Source: UMGS1889 sp900556055 | GTDB lineage: Bacteria; Bacillota; Clostridia; Oscillospirales; Ruminococcaceae | Assembly: GCA_902463265.1 (NCBI GenBank) | Contig: CABQEV010000001.1 | Span: 62,001-126,000 of the forward strand | Length of the DNA: 64,000 nucleotides | Reading direction: 5' to 3' | Shown: positions 34,414 through 44,345 of the stretch, one piece after another | How the letters are laid out: the number at the start of each line of letters is the position of its first letter | Numbering within the stretch: position 1 is the first letter of the stretch | Notes under the pieces: model-generated | What the model saw: only the letters and a program-made list of their open reading frames with translations | Databases searched by the model: none | What the model was told of the DNA's origin: nothing | Translations under genes and position numbers: made by a program

Positions 34414-35718
34414 ATGAGAAAAGGAATTTTTGCCGCTGCTGTGCTTTCATTGTCAATGCTGACATCATGCAGCATGGCAGGCTCCGCCGAAAATCTGCTT
34501 ATGCCGCCTATGCTGAGTGCTGAGCAGTCTGACATCTATGCGGCACTGAAAAAGGAACTCGGCAGCGATTTTAAGCTGAAATATCCCAAGTCGGGCGATT
34601 ACCGTTCGGCATTCATAGTCGAGAATATCGATGATGAGCCGGGAGATGAGGCACTTGTTATCTACGAGCGGCCCGGCGGTGAGCTTGTCCGCATAAACGT
34701 CCTGGATAAGGATGAAAACGGCGAATGGCATTCTGTCTACGATCATGCGGGAGCAGGAACTGAGATAGAAGGCGTGAAGATATGCCGCATCGGCGGTTCA
34801 TCGGATATGAATATCCTGGTCGGATATAACACGGTAAATCTCAAAGAAAAGCTTCTGAAGGCATATGTTTACCGCAGCGGCGTGCTTGTCAATACATACG
34901 ATGATTCGTATTTTACCGCAGAGGTAATGGACCTTGACGGCGACGGACTCAATGAGATCGAGCTGATAAGCGAACATACCGACACCAAGCCTGCTTCAGT
35001 CAAAATGGTCACATTTGACAGTGACGGACTGCTTTATGCCGCAAATTCGATATCTTTCGACAGCGGAAGCTCGGAGATATATTCAATATCAAAGGGATAT
35101 GTCGCAGGAGGACGGCCTGCGCTGTTCATAGACAGTGTCCGCGGAAATCAGGGGCTTTCGACAGAGATAATCTACTGTGTTGACGGCGAGCTGAGAAATC
35201 CGGTCGCACTGAGCGATGAAACAATGAAAGCAACGCTGCACCCCAAGGGATATTCGCCTGTCGATGCGGACGGCGATGGAATAACCGAGATACCCACAGT
35301 TTCGCCGTTTCCGGGATATGAGAATGTTTCGCAGGGCAGCGAGGTCATAAATATCACGACATGGAATATGTTTGAAAATTACAGGATCGTTCCGAAATCT
35401 GCGGGATTTTACAATCGGGGCGACGGATACTGCTTTATGATCCCTGCAAGATGGGAAGGCGTTGTCACTGTCAAGGCGGATAATCTTACGGACGAGTACG
35501 TTTTCTGCCGCTACGGAGGAAGCCTTGAAGCAAGCGATACGGAGCTTATGCGCATCGCAGCGGTCGATTCCGTAAATGAGGAATCCTATCTTGACAACGG
35601 ATATTTCACCGTCAAGGCAGGCGGCGGAAAATGCTATATGATAAAAATAATCGAAAACCAGTTTGAACCTCTCGTTCCCACCGAGGCAGAGGTTCTCAGC
35701 AGCTTTTATCTGATATGA
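34414..35718 (+). CDS. Lipoprotein of unknown function
   Basis: 434-residue exported lipoprotein: signal peptide MRKGIFAAAVLSLSM with lipobox LTSC near residue 19. The mature part has repeated acidic beta-turn motifs such as DLDGDGLNEIEL and DADGDGITEIPT that resemble calcium-binding FG-GAP/VCBS-type turns. The start at 34414 has GAAAGGA 6 bases upstream; the longer frame to 34315 runs back through the folded leader. It lies 13 bases before a two-component system, so it could be a sensor partner, which is inference. Confidence 0.8.
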   Translation: MRKGIFAAAVLSLSMLTSCSMAGSAENLLMPPMLSAEQSDIYAALKKELGSDFKLKYPKSGDYRSAFIVENIDDEPGDEALVIYERPGGELVRINVLDKDENGEWHSVYDHAGAGTEIEGVKICRIGGSSDMNILVGYNTVNLKEKLLKAYVYRSGVLVNTYDDSYFTAEVMDLDGDGLNEIELISEHTDTKPASVKMVTFDSDGLLYAANSISFDSGSSEIYSISKGYVAGGRPALFIDSVRGNQGLSTEIIYCVDGELRNPVALSDETMKATLHPKGYSPVDADGDGITEIPTVSPFPGYENVSQGSEVINITTWNMFENYRIVPKSAGFYNRGDGYCFMIPARWEGVVTVKADNLTDEYVFCRYGGSLEASDTELMRIAAVDSVNEESYLDNGYFTVKAGGGKCYMIKIIENQFEPLVPTEAEVLSSFYLI

Positions 35719-35731
35719 TCGGGAGGTTTTT

Positions 35732-36433
35732 ATGAAAAGAATTCTTGTTTGCGAGGACGAGGACGTTATAAGAGATTTTGTTGTCATCAACCTGAAAAGA
35801 GCGGGTTATGACGTTGTTGACGTAAACTGCGGAGAAGCGGCACTCGAAGCTTTTGACAAGGAAAACGGAAATTTCGATATCGCTCTGCTTGACATCATGA
35901 TGCCCGGCATCGACGGATTTACCGTCTGCAAGACACTCAGAAGCAAAAGCTCGGCTCTCGGAATAATCATGCTTTCGGCAAAATCCCAGGAGATGGACAA
36001 GGTGAGCGGACTTATGCTCGGAGCGGACGATTACATCACAAAGCCGTTCTCACCGTCAGAGCTTATCGCACGTATCGATGCGATCTATCGCCGTGTCAGC
36101 ATGACCTTCGTAAAGGACGAGAAGGAGCCTGTCATCGAGTCCGGACCGTTCTGCCTCAACCTCAAAAGCAGGACTGTCACGAAAAACGGTCAGCCTATCG
36201 AGCTTACACAGGTCGAATATCAGATACTTGAATATTTCATGAACAACCAGAACACGGCGCTTGACCGTTCATCAATACTCACGCATATCTGGGGCGAAAA
36301 TTATTACGGCGATGATAAGATCGTCGATGTAAATGTCAGACGCATACGCATGAAGATAGAGGACGAGCCGTCAAACCCACGCTATATCCAGACGATATGG
36401 GGCTTCGGCTATAAGTGGACAGCAGGTAAATGA
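35732..36433 (+). CDS. OmpR-family response regulator
   Basis: 233-residue two-component regulator. The receiver domain has CEDED acidic residues near 9, the phosphoacceptor in LLDIMMPGIDG near residue 54, and KPFSPSEL. The C-terminal winged helix (VEYQILEYFMNNQNTALDRS and VDVNVRRIRMKIEDE, IWGFGYKW) binds DNA. It is translationally coupled to the kinase gene (ATGA overlap). The ribosome site is GGGAGG. Target unknown; possibly the upstream lipoprotein or the downstream cell-wall genes. Confidence 0.95.
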   Translation: MKRILVCEDEDVIRDFVVINLKRAGYDVVDVNCGEAALEAFDKENGNFDIALLDIMMPGIDGFTVCKTLRSKSSALGIIMLSAKSQEMDKVSGLMLGADDYITKPFSPSELIARIDAIYRRVSMTFVKDEKEPVIESGPFCLNLKSRTVTKNGQPIELTQVEYQILEYFMNNQNTALDRSSILTHIWGENYYGDDKIVDVNVRRIRMKIEDEPSNPRYIQTIWGFGYKWTAGK

Positions 36434-37836
36434 GCAGAGCAAGTATAACAAAAAGATGGCTGTTGAACAGCGTCGGCGTTATTTCGGCGGTTTTCTTTGT
36501 CGCCTGCGTGATACTTACGATATTTATCCGCAACTACTATTACAGCTCCGCAAGGCAGTACATGAACGCCAGAATGAACAATCTGACGGGACTTATCCAG
36601 GGATATTACCGTGACAGCTCAACGGGATTTTCAAATGAGATACGCAGCATGGTCACGGGATTTTCCGACAAAAGCAAGCTGGAGCTTATGGCTGTCGGAA
36701 ATGACGGAAAGATAAGCATAACCTCGTCGGGATTTGTTCCGGAATATACGCTGGGGCTTCAGGATTACAAAGATGCTCTTCAGTCGGGAAATATGGGATT
36801 TTACACGGGCAGATGCGAAAGCGGCGAAAAGATCATGGCGGTTTCAGCTGTCACGCCGACTCCGAACGGCGAATACAGCGCAGTAAGGCTGGTCGCATCG
36901 CTCGACAATCTCGACAGGACTATCACAAGATATACACTTCTTCTATGGCTGTCAACGGCTGCGATAATCATTTTCATGACGGCTTCGGGAATGTATTTCA
37001 TAAAATCCATCGTTATCCCCGTAAGGCAGATAGGTCAGACGGCAAGACGCTTCGCAAAGGGCGATTTCTCCGTCAGGATATCCAAGAAAAATGAAGATGA
37101 GATAGGCGAGCTGTGTGACATCATAAATCACATGGCGGAGGAGCTTGCCGCAGCCGATGCCATGAAGAATGAGTTCATATCGAGCGTTTCGCATGAGCTG
37201 AGAACGCCGCTCACCGCAATAAAGGGCTGGGCGGAAACGCTCAACGACATGACCGACGACCCCGCCGCTGTCAGCAAGGGAATGAAGGTCATAATCAGCG
37301 AAACGGAACGTTTGTCGCAGATGGTAGAGGAGCTTCTCGACTTCTCACGCATACAAAACGGCAGATTTACCCTCGTCAAGGCGACTATGGATGTGCTTGC
37401 CGAGCTGGGCGACGCAGTTCTGATATATGCGGAAAAGGCAAAAAAAGAAGGTATCGAGCTTGTCTATGACGAGCCTGAGATGCTCCCGTTCATTTACGGC
37501 GACAAAAACCGTATAAGACAGGTTTTTATCAACGTTATCGACAATGCCATAAAATATTCCGACAAGGGCGGTCTTGTTTCCATTCAGGCGGGCGAGACGG
37601 ACGACGGATATGTTGAGATCGACGTTTCCGACACGGGCTGCGGAATAAGCCCCGAGGATCTGCCAAAGATCAAGACGAAATTCTATAAGGCAAACCACAC
37701 CCGCAGAGGTTCGGGAATAGGTCTTGCAGTCGCAGATGAGATCATCTCGATGCACGGCGGAACACTCGAAGTCATAAGCGAGCTGAACGTGGGAACAACG
37801 GTCATAATCCGTCTTCCCGCAGAAAAGAAAAATTAG
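36430..37836 (+). CDS. Sensor histidine kinase with HAMP domain
   Basis: 468-residue membrane kinase. Two membrane helices (about residues 12-32 and 172-195) enclose an extracytoplasmic sensor of about 140 residues. Then come HAMP (VRQIGQTARRFAKGDFSVRI), HisKA with the phosphorylated histidine in SVSHELRTPLTAIKGW near residue 255, and HATPase_c with NVIDNAIKYS, DTGCGI and GSGIGLAVADEI. It partners with the response regulator just upstream. Arrangement is PhoR/VicK-like, but no PAS domain is visible. Confidence 0.95.
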   Translation: MSRASITKRWLLNSVGVISAVFFVACVILTIFIRNYYYSSARQYMNARMNNLTGLIQGYYRDSSTGFSNEIRSMVTGFSDKSKLELMAVGNDGKISITSSGFVPEYTLGLQDYKDALQSGNMGFYTGRCESGEKIMAVSAVTPTPNGEYSAVRLVASLDNLDRTITRYTLLLWLSTAAIIIFMTASGMYFIKSIVIPVRQIGQTARRFAKGDFSVRISKKNEDEIGELCDIINHMAEELAAADAMKNEFISSVSHELRTPLTAIKGWAETLNDMTDDPAAVSKGMKVIISETERLSQMVEELLDFSRIQNGRFTLVKATMDVLAELGDAVLIYAEKAKKEGIELVYDEPEMLPFIYGDKNRIRQVFINVIDNAIKYSDKGGLVSIQAGETDDGYVEIDVSDTGCGISPEDLPKIKTKFYKANHTRRGSGIGLAVADEIISMHGGTLEVISELNVGTTVIIRLPAEKKN

Positions 37837-37850
37837 GAGCATTCTGTTAA

Positions 37851-38798
37851 ATGAGCAGTGAAAAACACAAGACCTCAATAGGCGGTCAGGCGCTTATCGA
37901 GGGTATAATGATGAGAGGTCCCGGACTTGCTTCAATGGCGTGCAGACTTCCTGACGGCACTATCGACGTTGAAACATGGGAGATAAAGTCGGGAAAAAAT
38001 GCACCGTGGTACATGAAAACACCGTTTATCCGCGGCTGCATAAACTTCGGCATATCCTTTGCTGACGGAATAAAATGCATGATAAAGTCCAACGAAAAGC
38101 AGCTGACGGACGATGACGACGAGGAGGAGATGACCAAGTTCGAGCAGTGGCTCTCCGATAAGCTGGGGGATAAGCTTGTGCCTGTTATAATGCTTATCGG
38201 CACGGTCATCGGAATTGCGGTAGCACTCTGCCTTTTCAAATTCCTGCCTATGTTTCTGAGCAGCCTGCTGGAAAAGATCGGCGTGGGACGAATCGGCATA
38301 AACATCTGCGAGGGTGTGCTGAAGATACTTCTTCTTGTCGGATATATGTGGGTGATATCCCTTACGCCTGATATCGCAACGACATTCAGATATCACGGAG
38401 CTGAGCATAAGACCATAGCCTGCTACGAGGCTGAGCTTCCGCTGACGGTCGAAAATATCCGCAAACAGACAAGATTTCACCCGAGATGCGGCACAAGCTT
38501 CCTGCTGATCGTTGTGCTGCTGAATATTTTTGTCAATATGTTCCTGCCTTACGGAAGTGCTAATATGCTGCTGAGATTTTGCCTTCAGCTTCTGCTGCTC
38601 GCACCTATCGCATCTGTATCCTATGAGCTTATAAAGCTTGCGGGACGATATGATAATCTGTTCACGAAGATCATATCCGCACCGGGTCTGTGGCTCCAGC
38701 ATATCACAACAAAAGAGCCGACCGACAAGCAGATAGAGGTAGCGATAGCGGCTATGGAAAAAGTCATTCCCGAAAACAGGGAGGACGACAAATGGTGA
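37851..38798 (+). CDS. DUF1385 membrane protein (YqhQ-like)
   Basis: 315-residue protein of the DUF1385 family. Conserved marks are IGGQALIEGIMMRGP at the N-terminus, YHGAEHKTIACYEAEL in the middle and RFHPRCGTSFLLIV. Four or five membrane helices lie between. Function is unknown; in Firmicutes it is usually next to prmC and rpmE. It overlaps prmC by 7 bases, so translation is coupled. Confidence 0.93.
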   Translation: MSSEKHKTSIGGQALIEGIMMRGPGLASMACRLPDGTIDVETWEIKSGKNAPWYMKTPFIRGCINFGISFADGIKCMIKSNEKQLTDDDDEEEMTKFEQWLSDKLGDKLVPVIMLIGTVIGIAVALCLFKFLPMFLSSLLEKIGVGRIGINICEGVLKILLLVGYMWVISLTPDIATTFRYHGAEHKTIACYEAELPLTVENIRKQTRFHPRCGTSFLLIVVLLNIFVNMFLPYGSANMLLRFCLQLLLLAPIASVSYELIKLAGRYDNLFTKIISAPGLWLQHITTKEPTDKQIEVAIAAMEKVIPENREDDKW

Positions 38799-39667
38799 CT
38801 GTACGCACACTTTACGAGCTTGCAAAGGCATCTCTTGCGCAGTGTGCGGACGATGCTGCGGCATTTGAGGCGGACTGCTTATGTGAGGATATCCTCATGA
38901 TAAACAGAACACAGCGTCTTATAGCTCCCGAAACCGAGATCCCCGAGGACAGGGAAAGGCGTTTCAGAGATGCAGTCAGCAGGCGCAAGAACGGATATCC
39001 GCTTCAGTATATCCTAGGAAGATGGGAGTTCTGCGGGTTCCCGTTCAAGGTCGGAGAGGGCGTGCTGATACCTCGTCCCGAAACGGAGATACTTGTTGAT
39101 GCTGTTTATCAGCGCATGCAGCACAGATGCTCAAAGAGGATAGCCGATCTGTGTGCGGGAAGCGGTGCGATAGCCGTGTCACTCAGGAAGCTGCTGCCCG
39201 ATTCAAAGGTGTTCGCAGTCGAGATATCGGGCGATGCAATGCCGTATCTCAGCGAGAACTGCCGCATGAACGGTACTGATGTCACGATAATAAGGGGAGA
39301 TGTCTGCGATGGACGCATACTCCAGAATTTTGCCGATCCAGACAGCCCCGGGGACTATATAAAGCTTGACTGCATAGTTTCAAATCCGCCGTATGTAACC
39401 TCAAAGGAAATGACAGAACTTCAGAAGGAAGTGACGTTCGAGCCGAAAACTGCTCTTGACGGCGGCACGGACGGACTGAATTTCTACCGTATCATAACCA
39501 TGCTCTGGAAAGGGCTTCTGTCGGATAACGGCATAATGGCGTTTGAATGCGGAGCAGGTCAGGCGGACGCTGTAAGCGGGATAATGACTCAAGCAGGATT
39601 TGTAAATGTTGATACAATATGCGACCTTGCGGGAATACGCAGAGTCGTTGTCGGAATAAACGGATAG
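38792..39667 (+). CDS. prmC: Peptide chain release factor N5-glutamine methyltransferase PrmC
   Basis: 291-residue S-adenosylmethionine-dependent enzyme that methylates the GGQ glutamine of release factors. The N-terminal helical domain (YPLQYILGRWEFCGFPF, VLIPRPETE) precedes the Rossmann domain with DLCAGSGAIAVSL and the catalytic VSNPPYV motif. The start at 38792 lies inside the end of the DUF1385 gene with GGGAGG upstream; an earlier frame start at 38690 lies deep in that gene and is rejected. recA follows in the same orientation. Confidence 0.95.
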   Translation: MVTVRTLYELAKASLAQCADDAAAFEADCLCEDILMINRTQRLIAPETEIPEDRERRFRDAVSRRKNGYPLQYILGRWEFCGFPFKVGEGVLIPRPETEILVDAVYQRMQHRCSKRIADLCAGSGAIAVSLRKLLPDSKVFAVEISGDAMPYLSENCRMNGTDVTIIRGDVCDGRILQNFADPDSPGDYIKLDCIVSNPPYVTSKEMTELQKEVTFEPKTALDGGTDGLNFYRIITMLWKGLLSDNGIMAFECGAGQADAVSGIMTQAGFVNVDTICDLAGIRRVVVGING

Positions 39668-39682
39668 GAAGGAAAGATAAGA

Positions 39683-40906
39683 ATGGCGATCGAAAAGAAG
39701 AAAAACGACAAAAAACAAACACTTGCGGCTACTCTCCCGAAAACAGCCGATGAAAAGGCAAAGGCACTTGACAATGCTATCTCGCAGATAGAAAAGACAT
39801 ACGGAAAGGGTACTGTAATGAAGCTCGGACAGGCTCAGACCTATGAGGTCGATGCTATTCCGACAGGCTCTATGACGCTTGATCTTGCACTTGGCATAGG
39901 CGGCGTTCCGAGAGGAAGAATAGTCGAGATCTACGGTCCCGAAAGCTCCGGTAAGACCACTGTTGCACTGCATATTGCCGCTGAAACACAGAAGCTCGGC
40001 GGATATGTTGCGTTCATTGACGTTGAGCATGCTCTTGATCCTGTATATGCAAAGGCTCTCGGCGTAAATATCGACAATCTTCTCGTTTCGCAGCCTGACA
40101 GCGGCGAGCAGGCACTTGAGATCGCTGAAGCACTCGTCCGTTCGGGTGCTATCGACTGCCTTATCCTTGACTCTGTTGCAGCTATGGTAACAAAGGCTGA
40201 GATCGACGGCGAAATGGGCGATACACATGTCGGTCTGCTGGCAAGACTTATGTCGCAGGCTATGAGAAAGCTTACAGCTGTTATATCAAAGTCAAACTGC
40301 GTTGCTATCTTTATCAATCAGGTGCGTGAGAAGATCGGTGTTATGTACGGAAACCCCGAAACTACTCCCGGCGGACGTGCGCTGAAGTTTTACAGCTCTG
40401 TCCGCATAGAAGTAAGAAAGAGCGATATCCTCAAGAACGGCTCCGAGCCTTACGGCGCACGCACAAAGTGCAAGGTCGTAAAGAACAAGGTCGCTCCTCC
40501 CTTCAAGGAGTGCGAATTTGACATGATATTCGGTCAGGGCATATCGAGAACGGGCGAAGTCCTGGATATTGCCGTTGAACTGGATATAATAAAGAAGAGC
40601 GGCGCATGGTTCAGCTATAACGATCAGAAGATCGGTCAGGGCCGTGACAATGCAAAGAAATTCCTCGCAGATAATCCCGAGATAATGAAGGAAGTCGAGG
40701 GAAAGATCAAGGAAAATTCCGCAAAGCTTGCATTTGTGAGCAAGAGCGATAAGAAGGGAGCAGCAGTAAAGGAAGCTGCTTCGGAGGCACTTGATGCGCC
40801 TGCTGAGCCTGCTGAGCCATCGGCCGATATTCCTGCGGACAACATAAACATCGACATCGACGCTGAGGAGGATTTCGAGGAATTCACTCCCGTCGATCCC
40901 GACTAA
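39683..40906 (+). CDS. recA: Recombinase RecA
   Basis: 407-residue DNA strand-exchange protein that also triggers SOS cleavage. The Walker A motif GPESSGKTT is near residue 91, with LLVSQPDSGEQALEI and IFINQVREKIGVMYGNPETT for DNA binding. The tail is longer than average and rich in E, P, A, D (about 50 residues, ending EFTPVDPD). The ribosome site is AAGGAAAG. recX follows by 6 bases. No LexA-type box was seen, and the gene appears to rely on read-through from the upstream operon. Confidence 0.98.
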   Translation: MAIEKKKNDKKQTLAATLPKTADEKAKALDNAISQIEKTYGKGTVMKLGQAQTYEVDAIPTGSMTLDLALGIGGVPRGRIVEIYGPESSGKTTVALHIAAETQKLGGYVAFIDVEHALDPVYAKALGVNIDNLLVSQPDSGEQALEIAEALVRSGAIDCLILDSVAAMVTKAEIDGEMGDTHVGLLARLMSQAMRKLTAVISKSNCVAIFINQVREKIGVMYGNPETTPGGRALKFYSSVRIEVRKSDILKNGSEPYGARTKCKVVKNKVAPPFKECEFDMIFGQGISRTGEVLDIAVELDIIKKSGAWFSYNDQKIGQGRDNAKKFLADNPEIMKEVEGKIKENSAKLAFVSKSDKKGAAVKEAASEALDAPAEPAEPSADIPADNINIDIDAEEDFEEFTPVDPD

Positions 40907-40912
40907 ATCATC

Positions 40913-41527
40913 ATGAGGATACAAAGCTGCGCCGTTTACAAGGGTTCGACCTATGAGATAATATTCGAGGAGGGAGGAAGGATATATCTTTCCTCCGAGA
41001 TAGTCCGCTCAAAAGCCCTGAAGGACGGCACGGAGCTTTCAAGACAGGAAGTTGCCGCACTGATGTATATGCAGCAGTACAGAAAGGCGAAGGAACGTGC
41101 GCTGTATATCATCGAGGCGGGCGACATAAGCTTTAAGGGGCTTTACGAAAAGCTGGAGAAGAATTACAGTCAGCGTGTCTGTCTGGACGTATGCAAAAAA
41201 ATGGTGTCGATAGGTCTTATCGACGACAGGAAATACGGCGCAAAGCTGGCGGCAAGACTGTTTGAAGCAAAGCTTTTCGGATATTACCGTGCAAAGCAGG
41301 AGATGAAGCGCAAGGGTGTTCCCGATGAGTTGATCGAGGAGCTGTGCGCAGAATATTCCGACACGGCACAGGATAGGCTCGCTGAGCTTATAGGAAGGAA
41401 ATATGCCTCAAAGCTTGATGATGAAAACGGCGTGCGCAAGGTCAAGGCGGCACTTGCGAGAATGGGCTATTCCTATTCCGACATAAACGAAGTGATGAAA
41501 AGCTTCGGAGATGATGAAGATGAATGA
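40913..41527 (+). CDS. recX: Regulatory protein RecX
   Basis: 204-residue RecX, which binds and modulates RecA filaments. Family-typical three-helix repeats are seen (ALYIIEAGDISFKGLYEKLEK, VSIGLIDDRKYGAKLAARLF, MKRKGVPDELIEELCAEY, KVKAALARMGYSYSDINEVM). It directly follows recA, the usual arrangement. The ribosome site is weak and lies in the recA stop region, so coupling is likely. Confidence 0.92.
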   Translation: MRIQSCAVYKGSTYEIIFEEGGRIYLSSEIVRSKALKDGTELSRQEVAALMYMQQYRKAKERALYIIEAGDISFKGLYEKLEKNYSQRVCLDVCKKMVSIGLIDDRKYGAKLAARLFEAKLFGYYRAKQEMKRKGVPDELIEELCAEYSDTAQDRLAELIGRKYASKLDDENGVRKVKAALARMGYSYSDINEVMKSFGDDEDE

Positions 41528-41542
41528 AAGGACTGCGTTTAT

Positions 41543-41671
41543 ATGAAAAACTGCATGAAGGCGATAATTGCGGTGCTTGCGGCTCTCGGAGCGGCAGTCG
41601 CTGTAAAGACAGTTCTCGAGCTGGCGGATAACAGCAGAAAAATCTACTATGAGGTGAACAGCCACCGCTGA
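41543..41671 (+). CDS. Small membrane protein (42 residues)
   Basis: Short reading frame: starts MKNCMKAIIAVLAALGAAV (one alanine-rich membrane helix) and ends YYEVNSHR. AAAGGA lies about 11 bases upstream, and the frame fits neatly between recX and the flippase gene with a 15-base gap before and an 11-base gap after. The tidy spacing and hydrophobic profile argue for a real gene. Function unknown; family not recognised. Confidence 0.6.
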   Translation: MKNCMKAIIAVLAALGAAVAVKTVLELADNSRKIYYEVNSHR

Positions 41672-41682
41672 GGAGCATTTTT

Positions 41683-43089
41683 GTGAACAAGTATAAAACT
41701 CTTGCGGGCAATACGCTGATATTTGCGATAGGCTCGTTCGGTGCAAAATTTCTGAGCTTTCTGCTCGTTTCTCTTTACACGGGCTGTCTGACGGAAGCGG
41801 AATACGGCATTCAGAATCTTATCTATGACACGGGAAATATCCTCGTGCCGATAGTGAGCCTTGCAATGTCGGACGCTGTTGTCAGATACGGTCTTGACAA
41901 AAATTACGACAAGCGCAAGGTCTATACGATAGCCATTGTCATGATAGCGATGGGAATGACGGTGTTTGCGATATTGTCCCCGACGATAAATCTCGTGAGC
42001 AAGCTGCGCGGCTACGGTTTCCTGCTGTATGCTTTCGTTTACTGCTCATGCTTCCGTCAGGCGGCATCTCAGTTCGTGCGTTCGCTTGGCTATGTAAAGC
42101 TTTTTGCGGCGGACGGAATATTCTCAACGCTGACGATAGTCCTTTTCAATGTCATTTTCATGGTCTGGCTGAAAATGGGCGTTACGGGCTATATGCTGTC
42201 GGTCATACTGTCGGATACGTGTTCATTCCTTCTGCTGACGCTTATCGCAGGTCTGCATAAGTATCTCGACCTTAAATATCTCGATAAAAAGCTTATGAAG
42301 GATATGCTGAGATATTCGATACCTATGATACCGGCGCTTATAATGTGGTGGATAATCTCATCGTCCGACAGGTATGTTCTCGCATATATGGTGGACGACA
42401 GCGCAACAGGCATCTACTCCCTCGCAAACCGCATACCTACGCTGCTTATGCTCGTTTCGACTATGTTTTATCAGGCATGGCAGATGTCGGCTATCACGGA
42501 GAATGAGGATAAGCAGGTCGGCAAATTCTATGCGCAGGTCTTTTCGGCTTACAGCTCGATAATGTTCATAGGCTCGGCGGGGATAATGCTTTTCGGCAAG
42601 CTGATACTTATGCTCCTGACGATATTCAGCAAAAATGCCGAGGGATACATGGAAGCGTTCCATTATTCGCCTATCCTGATAGCGGCAGTGCTTTTCCAGT
42701 GTTTCTGTCAGTTCCTTTCCACGATATATTCTGCGAGAAAAAAGACGGTAAATTCCTTCTGGACCAGCTTTATCCCTGCGGCACTGAATATCGTGCTTAA
42801 TCTGCTGCTTATCCCGAAATACGGCATTTACGGTGCTTCGTATGCAACGCTCGCAAGCTATTTCGTATGCTTTGCTGTAAGGATATTCGACACAAGACGG
42901 TATATCCGCTTCAAGGTGGCATTCGGCACGCTGATCGTGAACACTGTGATAATCGTTGTTATGATGCTTATCGCATCGGCAGAACCGAAGCTTTGCTACC
43001 TCTGGCTCAGCCTGCTGTTTATACTTATCGCACTGCTGAATTTCAAGGCGATAATCAGGACCGCAAAAAAAATATTTGCAAAAGAATGA
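41683..43089 (+). CDS. Polysaccharide flippase (MVF/Wzx-like)
   Basis: 468-residue MATE-superfamily-type transporter, with about 14 membrane helices and the RfbX/polysaccharide biosynthesis pattern (NTLIFAIGSFGAKFLSFLLV at the start, ALNIVLNLLLIPKYGIYGAS near residue 365). It would flip lipid-linked sugars across the membrane. The start is GTG with GAGGAG upstream. An MFS transporter follows by 12 bases, on the same strand. Confidence 0.88.
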   Translation: MNKYKTLAGNTLIFAIGSFGAKFLSFLLVSLYTGCLTEAEYGIQNLIYDTGNILVPIVSLAMSDAVVRYGLDKNYDKRKVYTIAIVMIAMGMTVFAILSPTINLVSKLRGYGFLLYAFVYCSCFRQAASQFVRSLGYVKLFAADGIFSTLTIVLFNVIFMVWLKMGVTGYMLSVILSDTCSFLLLTLIAGLHKYLDLKYLDKKLMKDMLRYSIPMIPALIMWWIISSSDRYVLAYMVDDSATGIYSLANRIPTLLMLVSTMFYQAWQMSAITENEDKQVGKFYAQVFSAYSSIMFIGSAGIMLFGKLILMLLTIFSKNAEGYMEAFHYSPILIAAVLFQCFCQFLSTIYSARKKTVNSFWTSFIPAALNIVLNLLLIPKYGIYGASYATLASYFVCFAVRIFDTRRYIRFKVAFGTLIVNTVIIVVMMLIASAEPKLCYLWLSLLFILIALLNFKAIIRTAKKIFAKE

Positions 43090-43101
43090 GAATGATAGAA
43101 A

Positions 43102-44268
43102 ATGATTGATAAGAAACAAACAGTCCCTGCCGCAGTCTGGTGCGCCCTGATGATGTTCATTCTGGGCGCAAGCGATGCACTGAGGGGAGTGTTCCTGCCC
43201 GTTTTCAAAAACACCTTCGGGCTGACTCAGACACAGGGTTCATACATAATAATGTTCAGCTACATCGGCTGTATGGGATTTATGTTCATCGGCGGATATG
43301 TTTCCGACAGGGTGAACAGAAAGAAGTTTATCCTCGCCGTTTCGCTCATGTGGATGGCGGCGCTTGCGGCTTATGTTTTCACGGAGAATTATTACGTGAT
43401 ACTCGGCGCAATGATATTCAGCATGGGAGCGTCGAATATGCTCTCGACAACTGTAAACGTTATCACGCCGATGATATTCCTGACTCCCGCAGTCATGGTC
43501 AATATCTTCAATTTCGCACAGGGCGCAGGCATGACAGTTTCGCAGAATGTCGGCGGAAGATTTACAAGCGATATCAAGTACTGGCACACCGCAAATGCGA
43601 TAATACTTGGCGCAGCGGTCATTACGCTGATAGTCCTCGCATTCATGAAGATACCCGATGTCAGAACGGAGGACAGCGGCAAAAAAGCAAGCTATTTCGA
43701 TGTTTTCAGGAATCCCGCATGCGGCTGGCTGATACTTATAGTCATTGCCTACTGTATCTCCGAGCATGGAATTCAGAACTGGCTGACGACATACGGCAGC
43801 GAACATCTCGGATTTACAGTCGAACAGTCGGCAAAGTTCCTTTCGGTATTTTTCGGCGGCATAACCATAGGCAGACTGCTGTTTGCGCCGCTCCTCAATA
43901 AGATAGGCGTAATGAAGTCGCTGCTTATCTTTTCATCGGCTGCGGCAGTGCTTTATGTTCTCGGAATTATCCTCGGAAAAACGGGAATATATCTGATATG
44001 CGCAGCAGGTCTCGGATATTCGGTAATGTGGCCTATAACGGTGTATCTCATAGGAAGATATTATCCGAGAGAGCAGGCAGGCGCAGCGACGGGAATAATT
44101 TCTGGCTTCGGAACTATCTCCGATGTCGTGTTCAACGCGGTTTTCGGCAGACTGACAGAGGCTGTCGGTCTGGGACACAGCATAATCATACTCCCGATAG
44201 CGTCCGCAGCGTTTGCGGTATTCTTCATCTGCCTTTACATCAGAGTACCTCATCCCGAAGGGGAATAA
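43102..44268 (+). CDS. Major facilitator superfamily transporter
   Basis: 388-residue MFS permease with 12 predicted helices. The conserved loop between helices 2 and 3 reads GGYVSDRVNRKKFI. It resembles sugar or drug exporters (FucP/YfkF-like) but the substrate is not evident. Co-oriented after the flippase gene; a terminator stands downstream. Confidence 0.85.
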   Translation: MIDKKQTVPAAVWCALMMFILGASDALRGVFLPVFKNTFGLTQTQGSYIIMFSYIGCMGFMFIGGYVSDRVNRKKFILAVSLMWMAALAAYVFTENYYVILGAMIFSMGASNMLSTTVNVITPMIFLTPAVMVNIFNFAQGAGMTVSQNVGGRFTSDIKYWHTANAIILGAAVITLIVLAFMKIPDVRTEDSGKKASYFDVFRNPACGWLILIVIAYCISEHGIQNWLTTYGSEHLGFTVEQSAKFLSVFFGGITIGRLLFAPLLNKIGVMKSLLIFSSAAAVLYVLGIILGKTGIYLICAAGLGYSVMWPITVYLIGRYYPREQAGAATGIISGFGTISDVVFNAVFGRLTEAVGLGHSIIILPIASAAFAVFFICLYIRVPHPEGE

Positions 44269-44295
44269 TTATCAGGCTTTGACAGTATATATAGT

Positions 44296-44330
44296 ACCGT
44301 GCAGCGATATCCTGCACGGTATTTTTATTT
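44296..44330 (+). terminator. Terminator before yabP
   Basis: ACCGTGCAG / CTGCACGGT stem of 9 bp (10 with T-A) with a 7-base loop, then ATTTTTATTT. It ends the recA-to-MFS run and separates it from yabP, whose own promoter was not found. Confidence 0.88.
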
Positions 44331-44345
44331 AAAGGAAATGATGAT